From positions 1-27,313 of the forward strand of contig JAZSBH010000083.1 in assembly GCA_045602325.1 (NCBI GenBank): a DNA stretch of 27,313 nucleotides. The letters are read 5' to 3'. Source of the stretch: CAMEON01 sp045602325 (GTDB lineage: Bacteria; Bacillota; Clostridia; Oscillospirales; CAG-272). The notes below the pieces were generated by a model. It was not told the origin of the DNA. It saw nothing but the letters and a program-made list of their open reading frames with translations, and did no database searches. Shown here one piece after another: positions 1-6,571 of this stretch; the first letter of the stretch is position 1; each line of letters starts with the position of its first letter. The position numbers and the translations under genes were made by a program.

Positions 1-54
1 GTGGGTGATGCCTAAGGGGTTGCGGTCTTTATCGAGAAGGTCCCAGAGTTCCAT
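1..54 (-). CDS. NUDIX hydrolase, N-terminal fragment (cut by window edge)
   Basis: Only the first 18 codons are inside the window. They read MELWDLLDKDRNPLGITH, a typical opening strand of small NUDIX (IPP-isomerase-like) hydrolases, which begin with MELWD followed by a D-x-x-G turn. The NUDIX box itself lies outside the window, so substrate class cannot be judged. The start is supported by GGAGGTG (plus-strand complement near 61-68) a few bases upstream of the ATG at 52-54. The gene follows hflX on the same strand, separated by the hairpin array at 72-188. The family call rests on a short match and is moderate. Confidence 0.6.
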   Translation of the reverse strand, partial: MELWDLLDKDRNPLGITH

Positions 55-71
55 AGAACACCTCCGGTGTA

Positions 72-188
72 GTGAAATCCGCCCGTTGGGCGGGTGAAAT
101 CGCGCTTTCGCGCGGTGAAATTCCGCCTACGGCGGAGTGAAATCTTCCCTTCGGGAAGGTTGAGGAAGACTTTTGCCTTCGGCAAAAG
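72..188. repeat. Array of five mini-hairpins, four led by GTGAAAT
   Basis: Four perfect copies of GTGAAAT lie at 72-78, 94-100, 115-121 and 137-143, spaced 22, 21 and 22 bases. Each is followed by a short perfect hairpin of different sequence: CCGCCC/GGGCGG (79-93), CGCGC/GCGCG (101-114), TCCGCC/GGCGGA (122-136) and CTTCCC/GGGAAG (144-158). A fifth, longer hairpin CTTTTGCC/GGCAAAAG follows at 170-188 after an 11-base linker. Loops are 3-4 bases. The stems vary while the linker is conserved, so this is neither CRISPR nor a simple tandem repeat. It lies between hflX and the NUDIX gene and would be transcribed as a string of stem-loops. Confidence 0.85.
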
Positions 189-199
189 GCTATTTTACC

Positions 200-1624
200 T
201 TACCAGGTATCCTCTTCCTCGCCTTCATGGCGTACGGTCTTGGCGTTGGGATCGTACTTCTTCATCATCCCGTACACCCGGTCATCCACGGTAGCCACCA
301 CGGTGACGGCCTCATAGCCGTACTCCACCGATTCCACGGCGGCCTGCTCGGAGTAGAGACGGGACAGAGCGCCTTGCTCGGCGTTGGGTATGACAAAGGT
401 TACACGGCGTTTGCCCAAGCGCACCATGTCCTGGAGGGCGAGGGAGAGCTGATCCAGCCCCTGACCCGAGAGAGCCGAGATATAGACAGCGGCGCGGGTG
501 GTGTCGGGGCGGCTTTGGGTGGTGTCGCGATCAAAGGACAGGCCTTTCTTGGCCACCACGCCCATGAGGCTGACGGTGTCGCAGGACTCGCGGTCGCACT
601 TGTTAAAGACGTACAGGGTAGGCTTTCCCCCGGCGCCAAGCTCCTGCAAAAGCTGCTCGGTGACCTCCAGCTGGTTCGCGCACTCGGGATCGGAGGCGTC
701 CAGCAGGAGCAGGATGATGTCGGCGTAGACCGCTTCCTCCAGGGTGGAACGGAAGGCGGACACAAGGTGGTGGGGGAGCTTACGAATGAAGCCGACGGTA
801 TCGGTGAGCAGGATGGTCTCCCCGCCGGGGAGGGCGAATTTTCGCGTGGTGGGATCGAGGGTGGCGAACAGCTTGTCCTCGGCCAGAATGCCCGCGCCGG
901 TGAGGGCATTGAGCAGGGTGGATTTGCCCGCGTTGGTGTAGCCCACGATGGCCACGCGGGGAAGGCCCGAACGGTCGCGGGAGGCGCGCATGGTGCGGCG
1001 GTTCTTCTCCACCACCTCCAGTTCGGCCTTGAGGGCGTCGATGCGGCGTTTCATGTGGCGGCGGTCGCTCTCCAGCTTGGACTCACCGGGGCCCCGGGTA
1101 CCGATACCGCCGCCCAGTCGGGACATTTCGGTACCATGACCCGTCAGGCGGGGAGCGGTGTACTGGAGCTGGGCCAGCTCCACCTGCAATTTACCCTCGG
1201 AGGTGACGGCGTGAAGGGCGAAAATATCCAGGATCAGCATGGAGCGATCGATGACCCGAAGCTCCATATGCTTGTCTCCCCCACGGATGTCGTCCTCCAG
1301 GTTGCGGATCTGGACGGGGGTCAGGTCGCAGTCAAAGACCACCAACCCGATCTCATTGTTGCGGCAAAGGTCAGCCAGCTCCTGCACCTTGCCCGAGCCG
1401 ATGAGGGTACGGGGGTCGGGGGTGGACTTATTCTGCACCACGCGGGCGAAGACCTCGCCGCCTGCGGTATCCAAAAGCCTCGCCAGCTCGTCAAGACTGA
1501 CTTCGATCTCGTCGGCAGAATCCTCCTTGGTTACGACACCCACGAGGATGGCTTGGATAGGGGCGGCTGCATCGCTTGCGATGCGGTCCTCACGGGTCAT
1601 AAAGGTATTTTTATTTTCGGACAT
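200..1624 (-). CDS. hflX: GTPase HflX
   Basis: Ribosome-associated GTPase that splits or rescues stalled ribosomes in the families studied. The 474-aa protein has the N-terminal HflX domain (about 20-200) with the signature LGGGIGTRGPGESKLE near 170-185, followed by a G domain. The G1 motif GYTNAGKST is at 228-236, G2 DPTT near 257, G3 DTVG at 275-278, G4 NKCD at 341-344 and G5 SAL at 383-385. A C-terminal domain follows. About 25 residues between G4 and G5 look longer than in minimal GTPases. The start is backed by AAAGGAG (complement of 1634-1640) 9 bases upstream. It lies downstream of rpmE on the same strand but is separated from it by a terminator. Confidence 0.96.
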   Translation of the reverse strand: MSENKNTFMTREDRIASDAAAPIQAILVGVVTKEDSADEIEVSLDELARLLDTAGGEVFARVVQNKSTPDPRTLIGSGKVQELADLCRNNEIGLVVFDCDLTPVQIRNLEDDIRGGDKHMELRVIDRSMLILDIFALHAVTSEGKLQVELAQLQYTAPRLTGHGTEMSRLGGGIGTRGPGESKLESDRRHMKRRIDALKAELEVVEKNRRTMRASRDRSGLPRVAIVGYTNAGKSTLLNALTGAGILAEDKLFATLDPTTRKFALPGGETILLTDTVGFIRKLPHHLVSAFRSTLEEAVYADIILLLLDASDPECANQLEVTEQLLQELGAGGKPTLYVFNKCDRESCDTVSLMGVVAKKGLSFDRDTTQSRPDTTRAAVYISALSGQGLDQLSLALQDMVRLGKRRVTFVIPNAEQGALSRLYSEQAAVESVEYGYEAVTVVATVDDRVYGMMKKYDPNAKTVRHEGEEEDTW

Positions 1625-1668
1625 AATTTTTTACTCCTTTCGGATGGGGGGAGAGAAGATACGGGGAC

Positions 1669-1741
1669 ACAAGATACGATACAAGATAGGCGGCAAAGTC
1701 TGTGGCTCTGTCATATCTTGTATCTCTGTAACTTGTATCTC
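1669..1741. repeat. Cluster of ACAAGATAC-type direct and inverted repeats
   Basis: The stretch contains ACAAGATAC (1669-1677), GATACAAGATA (1678-1688), its exact reverse complement TATCTTGTATC (1714-1724), and another CTTGTATCTC (1732-1741). The 11-base arms at 1678-1688 and 1714-1724 can form a stem around a 25-base loop. It sits upstream of hflX and downstream of the rpmE terminator, so it could overlap the hflX promoter or 5' leader. No clear sigma-A promoter was found in the interval. Confidence 0.6.
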
Positions 1742-1770
1742 TCACGTTTGCATACATGATACATCAAAGC

Positions 1771-1807
1771 AAAAGGACAGGCCGCGCCAAAGCAAACCTG
1801 TCCTTTT
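1771..1807 (-). terminator. Intrinsic terminator after rpmE
   Basis: AAAAGGACAGG (1771-1781) pairs perfectly with CCTGTCCTTTT (1797-1807) around a 15-base loop. On the minus strand the stem ends in TTTT. It lies 58 bases past the rpmE stop codon and should separate rpmE from hflX. Confidence 0.75.
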
Positions 1808-1865
1808 ATCGGTTGACATACTACTCCCACGGAATAGGGGGCTATCCCGTCGGCTCCAAGAAGGA

Positions 1866-2075
1866 TTACTTTCTGACAGCAGCCAGTCTCTTCTTGAACT
1901 TGTCCACGCGACCGCCTGCATCGACAAACTTCTGCTTGCCGGTGTAGAAGGGGTGGCACTTGGAGCAGATTTCAACACGCATCTCGCTACCCTTGGTAGA
2001 ACGAGAGACGACAGTCTCGCCGCAAGCGCACTTGATGACGCACTCAACGTACTCGGGATGGATTCCGTTCTTCAT
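1866..2075 (-). CDS. rpmE: Large ribosomal subunit protein bL31 (zinc-binding type)
   Basis: A 69-aa ribosomal protein beginning MKNGIHPEY. It carries the zinc ligand cysteines at 16, 18, 37 and 40, exactly the spacing of E. coli L31, so it is the zinc-containing (C+) form. An in-frame ATG two codons upstream (2081) is less likely: the GAGAGG ribosome binding site is only about 3 bases from it but about 9 bases from the ATG at 2073-2075, and the downstream start gives the family's normal length and cysteine numbering. It is transcribed alone from a strong promoter at 2139-2167 to the terminator at 1771-1807. Confidence 0.95.
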   Translation of the reverse strand: MKNGIHPEYVECVIKCACGETVVSRSTKGSEMRVEICSKCHPFYTGKQKFVDAGGRVDKFKKRLAAVRK

Positions 2076-2138
2076 TTTCATTTACCTCTCACTCTGAAAT
2101 TCCCCATGTTCTTTGACATCGGGTACAAAAGCCTATAT

Positions 2139-2167
2139 ATTATAACACAACTTTCTTGTTTTTGCAA
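2139..2167 (-). promoter_or_regulatory. Sigma-A promoter of rpmE
   Basis: On the minus strand, TTGCAA (2162-2167), a 17-base spacer and a perfect TATAAT (complement of 2139-2144) lie about 65 bases upstream of the rpmE start. Confidence 0.85.
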
Positions 2168-2281
2168 GGGGTTTTTGAAATTTTCGCACGGAAATTTTCA
2201 CAAAAAAACAGGATCTGCGGCTGAATATACGGGCAGGTTGGAGCAAAATCCATGTAAATTGCGTGAATTACCCGTTTCCGC

Positions 2282-2310
2282 TTGACAACGCCGCCGCTAT
2301 GTGCTATAAT
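2282..2310 (+). promoter_or_regulatory. Consensus sigma-A promoter
   Basis: TTGACA (2282-2287), a 17-base spacer and TATAAT (2305-2310) match the consensus perfectly. It lies 34 bases upstream of the ATG of the membrane protein at 2345. Confidence 0.93.
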
Positions 2311-2344
2311 GGCGTTAACTTATTATACGGAAAGGACTTTTCCC

Positions 2345-2986
2345 ATGAATCAAAACAACAAACCCCTCGGTGCGCCCGAGGTAGAAGAAAACGTCCTCTT
2401 TGGCGTTGTCGGTGCATTTCTGTTTTCTCTGGTCGGCGGTATCGTATACGTCGTACTCAACATGGCAGGCTTCCTGTCTGCTCTCAGCGGTCTGATTGGC
2501 GTTGTCTGCGCCATCAAGGGTTACGCCTTCTTTGCCAAGAAGGAAACCAAGCGCGGTGTTATCATCTCGGTCATTATGGCCGCCGTGGTCATCGTCATTG
2601 CCTGGTACGTCAGTTTCTGCCTGGATATGGTAGCCGCATACCAGATCTGGTTTGAAGAGGGTGAAGTGGACTACGCTCCCACCATTTTCGAGTATCTGCC
2701 CTTTGGCTTCTATGACCTGACCGTCAACCCCATGTATTTTGTGGATCTTCTCCTGAGCCTGGCACTGGGTGCCGTGGGTTGCGGTAGCTACGTAGCCCAG
2801 ATGATCAAGCGTCAGAAGGCCATCGCCGCTCATCAGGCCGCCCAGGCAGAGACCCAGGCACTGGCTGACGCACAGGCCGAGCAGGCTGCCGCCGCCAAGC
2901 AGAATGAGCCCGACGCATGGGCTGACCTCAACGCTAAGACCGAGGCCGCAGAACAAAACGATACATACACCAATCCCGAGGCATAA
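2345..2986 (+). CDS. Four-helix membrane protein with Ala/Gln-rich tail, unknown function
   Basis: I do not recognise a characterised function. The 213-aa product has four likely membrane segments (about 17-38, 40-61, 70-95 and 130-152). An acidic loop near 100-125 follows the third. The final 60 residues are a soluble Ala/Gln/Glu-rich tail that probably forms a helix or coiled coil. The start MNQNNK is chosen because the consensus -10 box ends at 2310 and AAAGGA (2331-2336) sits 8 bases before this ATG; an in-frame ATG at 2282 overlaps the -35 box. It is a single-gene unit with its own promoter and terminator. A strong promoter suggests notable expression. Confidence 0.85.
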   Translation: MNQNNKPLGAPEVEENVLFGVVGAFLFSLVGGIVYVVLNMAGFLSALSGLIGVVCAIKGYAFFAKKETKRGVIISVIMAAVVIVIAWYVSFCLDMVAAYQIWFEEGEVDYAPTIFEYLPFGFYDLTVNPMYFVDLLLSLALGAVGCGSYVAQMIKRQKAIAAHQAAQAETQALADAQAEQAAAAKQNEPDAWADLNAKTEAAEQNDTYTNPEA

Positions 2987-3000
2987 CCTCCCGGTATGTA

Positions 3001-3037
3001 AGGAACCGACTCACCCGCTGTGAGTCGGTTCCTTTTT
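3001..3037 (+). terminator. Intrinsic terminator
   Basis: A 14-bp perfect stem, AGGAACCGACTCAC (3001-3014) with GTGAGTCGGTTCCT (3020-3033), has a 5-base loop and is followed by a T-run. It ends the membrane-protein gene and faces the convergent gene ending at 3046. Confidence 0.93.
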
Positions 3038-3045
3038 GCTTTCGA

Positions 3046-4566
3046 TCATCCTTTCATATCCCTGAACGTGATCTCGTATCCAAACGCTACCCGTTCGGAT
3101 ACGGGGCGCCAGTAGGTATACAGGAAATACTCGGTCATGATCTCCCCGTGGTATCCGTCAACGAACAGGTAATAGGTCCCGGGTTCCAAGGTAGCCCCCG
3201 CGCAGTCCACTTGCATGCCGTCCTCGGTCACGGTCTCCCACGTAAGCGCTACGGGCTTGCCCATCCCGTCAATCAGCGCAGGCGTGTAGTAGTAATCCGC
3301 GGCCTCCGCCCCGAAAGCCAGGGTGAAATCAAAATTTTCCTTGCCTTTGAGTTCGAAGGCATAATAATCGTGATCCCCCTTGACGGTGGAGCCGCTGTAC
3401 GTAATTCCCGCCAAGGCCATCCAGTCTGCCCCCTTGGGGGTGTTGTTATTCTCCAGCTCGGAGCATGCGGCTTCGTGCCATTTGACCTGATAGTATTCGG
3501 TATCCCGGAAAAATGCGTCCACAGATCGTGCGTAGCTCCTGTCCAGCGTAACCGCCTCTTCCACAGCGGTAGCCGAGGGCAGAACGTTTTCCAAAGACGA
3601 GCTTCGGGTCACCACGCCCACTACCTTACCGTGGGCATTGAGTAGTGCTCCACCCCGACATCCGTCGGTCAGCGGGCAGGTGTACGGGATCTCGCCAAAG
3701 CTTTCTCCCGTGGCGGTATGGATCACGGTTTGCTTCACCTCAGATGCCACCACGCCTACCGAGAAGGAACCGTTCAGTCCACCAAGGGTACTGCCGTAAA
3801 CGTACAATGTCTCCCCGGGCGTGACCCCGTTGGTTTCCAATTCCAGATAGGGCGTTTTCTGTGCGGGCTTGATCCGGATCAACGCTAGATCCCGTGCCTT
3901 GTCGAAGGCGACCACCTTGGTCGCTTCGTATACCGCCGAATCGGGCATGGTGACCTTGATGACCTTCGCTCCGTCAATGACGTGATACGCCGTCATGACA
4001 GTTCCCTCGGCGTCCACGAAGAAACCGGAGCCCCGTCCACAGGTCTGTCCCGAGCCGTTGAAGGCCTCGATAGTCACGGTACAAGCCTGGGCCAGTGCGT
4101 ATACATCTTCGGGAGCGTACTCCGAGAGACGGTCGTGTACCTCACTCATCCAATCTGCCTCGGAGCCCGTATAGCCGTACTGCTCGCAGTAGAGCTCATA
4201 GGCAGACTTACCGGGCACTCCTTGAATCCCTTGGATTCCCTGTTCACCTTGGGCACCCTGCTCACCCTTGGGGCCTTGCTCACCCTTAGGGCCTTGCTCG
4301 CCCCGAAGACCCTGTTCCCCTTGTTGGCCCTGAACGCCCGCAGACGTGCCGTCCTGCCCGTCCTCGGGGCTCTTGAGGGCCACACCGCAGAATACCACCA
4401 AAAGCAGGGATAACATAGCCAATACCGCGCAGGTAATGATCAACTGTTTGCGGTTGATCTTGAGACTCCGCTTTGGTTTAGACTGGGTGGCCGGTTCGGT
4501 TGGGGATGTAGTTGGGGTTTCGTCCGTCGTCGTCAATTGATTTTTCGGTTTCTGTTCGGGTTTCAT
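3046..4566 (-). CDS. Surface protein: membrane anchor, collagen-like stalk, trypsin-like (pseudo)protease, PPC-like domain
   Basis: A 506-aa protein with a Thr/Pro/Lys-rich cytoplasmic start and one membrane segment (about 42-64). Fourteen G-x-y triplets (77-119) follow, then the GKSAYELYCEQYG..GSEADWMSEV segment typical of bacterial collagen-like proteins. A chymotrypsin/HtrA-like domain spans about 155-335. His195 (TAYH) and Asp226 (ARDLAL) match the triad, but the serine motif reads DGCRGGALLN, so the usual GNSGG is GCRGG: Arg304 occupies the serine position and Cys303 precedes it. The last about 120 residues resemble a PPC-type beta domain (DYYAFELKG; GTYYLFVDGY). No PDZ domain or LPXTG motif is visible. 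The start has AGGAGG (complement of 4573-4578). Whether it still cleaves peptides is doubtful. Confidence 0.88.
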   Translation of the reverse strand: MKPEQKPKNQLTTTDETPTTSPTEPATQSKPKRSLKINRKQLIITCAVLAMLSLLLVVFCGVALKSPEDGQDGTSAGVQGQQGEQGLRGEQGPKGEQGPKGEQGAQGEQGIQGIQGVPGKSAYELYCEQYGYTGSEADWMSEVHDRLSEYAPEDVYALAQACTVTIEAFNGSGQTCGRGSGFFVDAEGTVMTAYHVIDGAKVIKVTMPDSAVYEATKVVAFDKARDLALIRIKPAQKTPYLELETNGVTPGETLYVYGSTLGGLNGSFSVGVVASEVKQTVIHTATGESFGEIPYTCPLTDGCRGGALLNAHGKVVGVVTRSSSLENVLPSATAVEEAVTLDRSYARSVDAFFRDTEYYQVKWHEAACSELENNNTPKGADWMALAGITYSGSTVKGDHDYYAFELKGKENFDFTLAFGAEAADYYYTPALIDGMGKPVALTWETVTEDGMQVDCAGATLEPGTYYLFVDGYHGEIMTEYFLYTYWRPVSERVAFGYEITFRDMKG

Positions 4567-4635
4567 TTTTTGCCTCCTGTATGTTCAAAATCCCAAGCGT
4601 CACGGTTTTCTCTCCGTTTTCGCTTTTGTGGCATT

Positions 4636-4644
4636 ATTATAACA
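4636..4644 (-). promoter_or_regulatory. Extended -10 promoter of the collagen-like protein gene
   Basis: The minus strand reads TGT-TATAAT (TATAAT is the complement of 4636-4641), an extended -10 about 70 bases upstream of the start. A TTGACA (complement of 4673-4678) exists but is 31 bases away, too far to act as its -35, so recognition likely relies on the extended -10. Confidence 0.6.
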
Positions 4645-4742
4645 GGTTTATGACGAGAAATCCCCCACATTCTGTCAACAGGAAGAAAAAAGTCATCGAC
4701 ACAACAGCACGGAATCAGCAAAAGAGCGACCCTTCACACGCC

Positions 4743-4804
4743 CAAAAAACGGCGAATGAGGCTATCAGACACAAACCGTCAGGTTTAGGTCGACAGCCTC
4801 ATTC
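4743..4804 (-). terminator. Branched terminator after the nitroreductase gene
   Basis: On the minus strand an outer stem GAATGAGGCT/AGCCTCATTC (complements of 4795-4804 and 4754-4763) encloses an inner hairpin AAACC-TGAC-GGTTT (4773-4786). A run of six T follows (complement of 4744-4749). It begins 15 bases after the nitroreductase stop codon. Confidence 0.82.
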
Positions 4805-4819
4805 ACAAAACAATGTCGG

Positions 4820-5341
4820 TTATTCAGCGTAGAACACCCGTCCTTCCCTTCTGGCGGGCGCGGCGGGCTCTTCCCCATCGGTGTAGCCCAGGATACAGTT
4901 GCCGACGCCCTCGTAGTCCCCTTCCAGGCCGAGGGATGCCAGCCATTCCTTCCACTCGGGCATGGCAAAGGTCTCTTGCGCGCGGTGGATCCAACAGCTC
5001 CCCACGCCCAGGGCATGGGCGGCCAGCATGAGGTTGCCCATGACCAGACTGCCGTCGTGGACATAGGTTCTGCGCTCCTTGGAGGCCAATACGACCAGCA
5101 CCACGGGTGCGCCGTAGAAGGGATCGCGGTCGGAGCCCATGACAGCAGCGTTGTCGCGGGAAAGGCGGTCACGGGTCTCCTTGTCGGTGATGGCGATGAT
5201 CACGGTGTTCTGGGTGTTCATACCGCTGGCGGCGTAAAGGCCGGCCTCGATGATCTGATCGATGATCTCGCGGGGGAGCATGTCGGGCTTGTATTTGCGG
5301 ATAGAGCGGCGGGTGAGAATGGTTTCAAGGGTGGGGTTCAT
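4820..5341 (-). CDS. Nitroreductase family flavoprotein
   Basis: A 173-aa FMN-dependent oxidoreductase of the nitroreductase superfamily. The N-terminal RRSIRKYK motif contacts the FMN phosphate, SGMNTQ follows near residue 40, and GNLMLAAHALGVGSCWI is the conserved helix of the family; the C-terminal LGY motif is also present. The natural electron acceptor cannot be told from sequence. The start is ATG 5339-5341 because AAAGGAG (complement of 5348-5354) is 6 bases upstream; a longer in-frame start at 5392 would overlap the upstream gene. It follows the DUF3267-like gene by 13 bases, so the two are cotranscribed. Confidence 0.9.
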   Translation of the reverse strand: MNPTLETILTRRSIRKYKPDMLPREIIDQIIEAGLYAASGMNTQNTVIIAITDKETRDRLSRDNAAVMGSDRDPFYGAPVVLVVLASKERRTYVHDGSLVMGNLMLAAHALGVGSCWIHRAQETFAMPEWKEWLASLGLEGDYEGVGNCILGYTDGEEPAAPARREGRVFYAE

Positions 5342-5354
5342 GGATAATCTCCTT

Positions 5355-6131
5355 TCATGTGTCGGATAAATGGAATTGCTGTTTGAATTCATTCAATAGC
5401 TCGGGAATACCATAGCCACTTGCGTCCCGTCCATCGCCAACGGCGGGGATTTCCACAAGGCATTTGCCCTCCACACGGAAGTCGGTGCGCTCCACATCGG
5501 ATACGCGGGTCGCGCCCGGCTTGATACGAAGTCTGCGCAGGATCACAGGCTTTTCCTCGTGCAGGACACACCAGACACCGCCGATGCAGCAGGCGTTTTG
5601 GGGCAAGAAGAAGTAGCCGAGAATGTCGCGCACGTCAAAACTTGAATCAGCTGCGTTCGCAAAGGCAATCCAGAGCAGCCATATGCGCAGGGGAGGGCAG
5701 AACAGGGCTATGACGGCTGGCAAAACCGAAAGCAAAATCATCGGGAATGCGGAAAAAAGCACCTGCTCTCCCCGCGATAAAATGGCCAGATCGGCCTTGA
5801 CGTATGCCGCCGGCATATGCCATTTGCCCGGGAAGGGAGAGAGGCGAATGGCGTACACCTGCCGTCCTGTGAGCCACAGGAACAAGGCGTGGCTGAGTTC
5901 GTGTAACGGGAGAAGGAGAAGCGCAAATAGCACGAAAAGGAGGATCTGACCCTTTAGTTCACTCGCATGGAGTATCACCCATGAAACCGCCACAACAGAC
6001 CATGCGATACTCCAAACACTTGAGATGGCCTTGGGTACTTGCTTGATATCCTTCACCCAGTCGCCGCCCTCCAAAAGGTAGGATGTACGGGGATAGTCGT
6101 GGGATTCATTTTTTCCAATAGTAATCTTCAT
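5355..6131 (-). CDS. DUF3267-like membrane zinc peptidase
   Basis: A 258-aa integral membrane protein with helices near 38-56, 62-88 and 123-158. The zincin motif HELSH (77-81) lies within a hydrophobic segment, as in M50-like and DUF3267 proteins, and NAADSSFDVRDIL (159-171) could supply a third metal ligand. The function is presumably intramembrane proteolysis; no substrate can be named. The reading frame is open to an ATG at 6191, but a consensus promoter (6163-6191) covers that codon. The real start is ATG 6129-6131, with GGAGGAG (complement of 6144-6150) 12 bases upstream. It heads a two-gene operon with the nitroreductase. Confidence 0.85.
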   Translation of the reverse strand: MKITIGKNESHDYPRTSYLLEGGDWVKDIKQVPKAISSVWSIAWSVVAVSWVILHASELKGQILLFVLFALLLLPLHELSHALFLWLTGRQVYAIRLSPFPGKWHMPAAYVKADLAILSRGEQVLFSAFPMILLSVLPAVIALFCPPLRIWLLWIAFANAADSSFDVRDILGYFFLPQNACCIGGVWCVLHEEKPVILRRLRIKPGATRVSDVERTDFRVEGKCLVEIPAVGDGRDASGYGIPELLNEFKQQFHLSDT

Positions 6132-6143
6132 GATGCCGGCTTT

Positions 6144-6150
6144 CTCCTCC
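6144..6150 (-). promoter_or_regulatory. Ribosome binding site deciding the DUF3267-like start
   Basis: The minus strand reads GGAGGAG, 12 bases before the ATG at 6129-6131. It lies downstream of the promoter and overlaps the in-frame ATG at 6152, which rules out the longer starts. Confidence 0.7.
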
Positions 6151-6162
6151 ATAAGATACCCT

Positions 6163-6191
6163 ATTATAGCAAACTTCCCTACATTTGTCAA
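6163..6191 (-). promoter_or_regulatory. Consensus sigma-A promoter of the DUF3267-nitroreductase operon
   Basis: TTGACA (complement of 6186-6191), a 17-base spacer and TATAAT (complement of 6163-6168) form a perfect match on the minus strand, about 35 bases upstream of the chosen start. Confidence 0.93.
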
Positions 6192-6260
6192 CCTTTCCTC
6201 CTATATCAAAGAAATTTACGCGTAACAGGTATAATCTTTGTCGTTTTTCAAATAATACCC

Positions 6261-6358
6261 ATGCAGCATGCACGCCACACCGTCATGCATCACCTCGGCT
6301 TGTACAACGAGTGAATATCCTGCGGTACGAGTCGCTCGCATACGCGATATATTTCACA
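6261..6358. repeat. Palindromic element with nested hairpins
   Basis: CTCG..TTGTACAA..CGAG (6294-6311) is a compact palindrome. Directly after it, GTGAATATC (6311-6319) and GATATATTTCAC (6346-6357) form the ends of an imperfect inverted repeat of about 46 bases centred on GAG-TCG-CTC. ATGCA occurs three times in 6261-6290. The GTGAA-start followed by mini-stems resembles the array at 72-188. It ends just upstream of the broken spoVT copy and does not look coding. Confidence 0.55.
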
Positions 6359-6378
6359 AGAGAAAAGACTCCGTTATC

Positions 6379-6555
6379 ATGAAAGCTACCGGAATCGTAA
6401 GACGCATCGACGACCTGGGTCGTGTCGTCGTCCCCAAGGAGATCCGCCGTACCATGCGTATCCGCGAGGGAGCCCCCTCTCATACAACATTGACACAGTT
6501 CGACAGATTTTGCGTGGCGATACATAGTGTGGTGGAAAGAACAAAAGCGAGGTGA
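6379..6555 (+). pseudogene. Truncated duplicate of the spoVT 5' end
   Basis: About 100 bases from the ATG at 6379 match the intact spoVT start at 7371 with only a few differences. One is Val for Ile (GRVVVPKE against GRVVIPKE); the others are silent. Near 6474 one base is lost relative to the intact copy, the reading frame leaves the AbrB sequence after IREG, and an unrelated 25-residue tail runs to the stop at 6553-6555. Only about 33 of the roughly 50 residues of the AbrB swapped-hairpin fold remain, and no good ribosome binding site is visible. It is therefore a remnant, created by duplication or by insertion of the neighbouring gene. Confidence 0.85.
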
Positions 6556-6571
6556 AATTCACCTCGCTTTT
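6543..6571. terminator. Bidirectional terminator overlapping the metallophosphoesterase stop
   Basis: AAAAGCGAGGTG (6543-6554) pairs perfectly with CACCTCGCTTTT (6560-6571) around a 5-base loop. A-runs and T-runs flank it on both sides, so it can act in both directions. It overlaps the stop codon of the minus-strand gene at 6570-6572. Confidence 0.88.

Noticed and set aside
72..188. Possible CRISPR array
   Set aside because: The conserved unit is only 7 bases, the variable parts are self-complementary, and no cas genes are near.
173..1759. 528-aa open frame on the plus strand
   Set aside because: It is antisense to hflX, has no plausible domains and exists because of codon bias on the other strand.
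4673..4678. TTGACA upstream of the collagen-like gene as its -35 box
   Set aside because: It is 31 bases from the TATAAT box, far beyond the usual 16-18 spacing.
6132..6191. Upstream starts (6191 and 6152) for the DUF3267-like gene
   Set aside because: The codon at 6191 lies in the -35 box of a consensus promoter, and the one at 6152 is at or just after the expected transcription start without a ribosome binding site.
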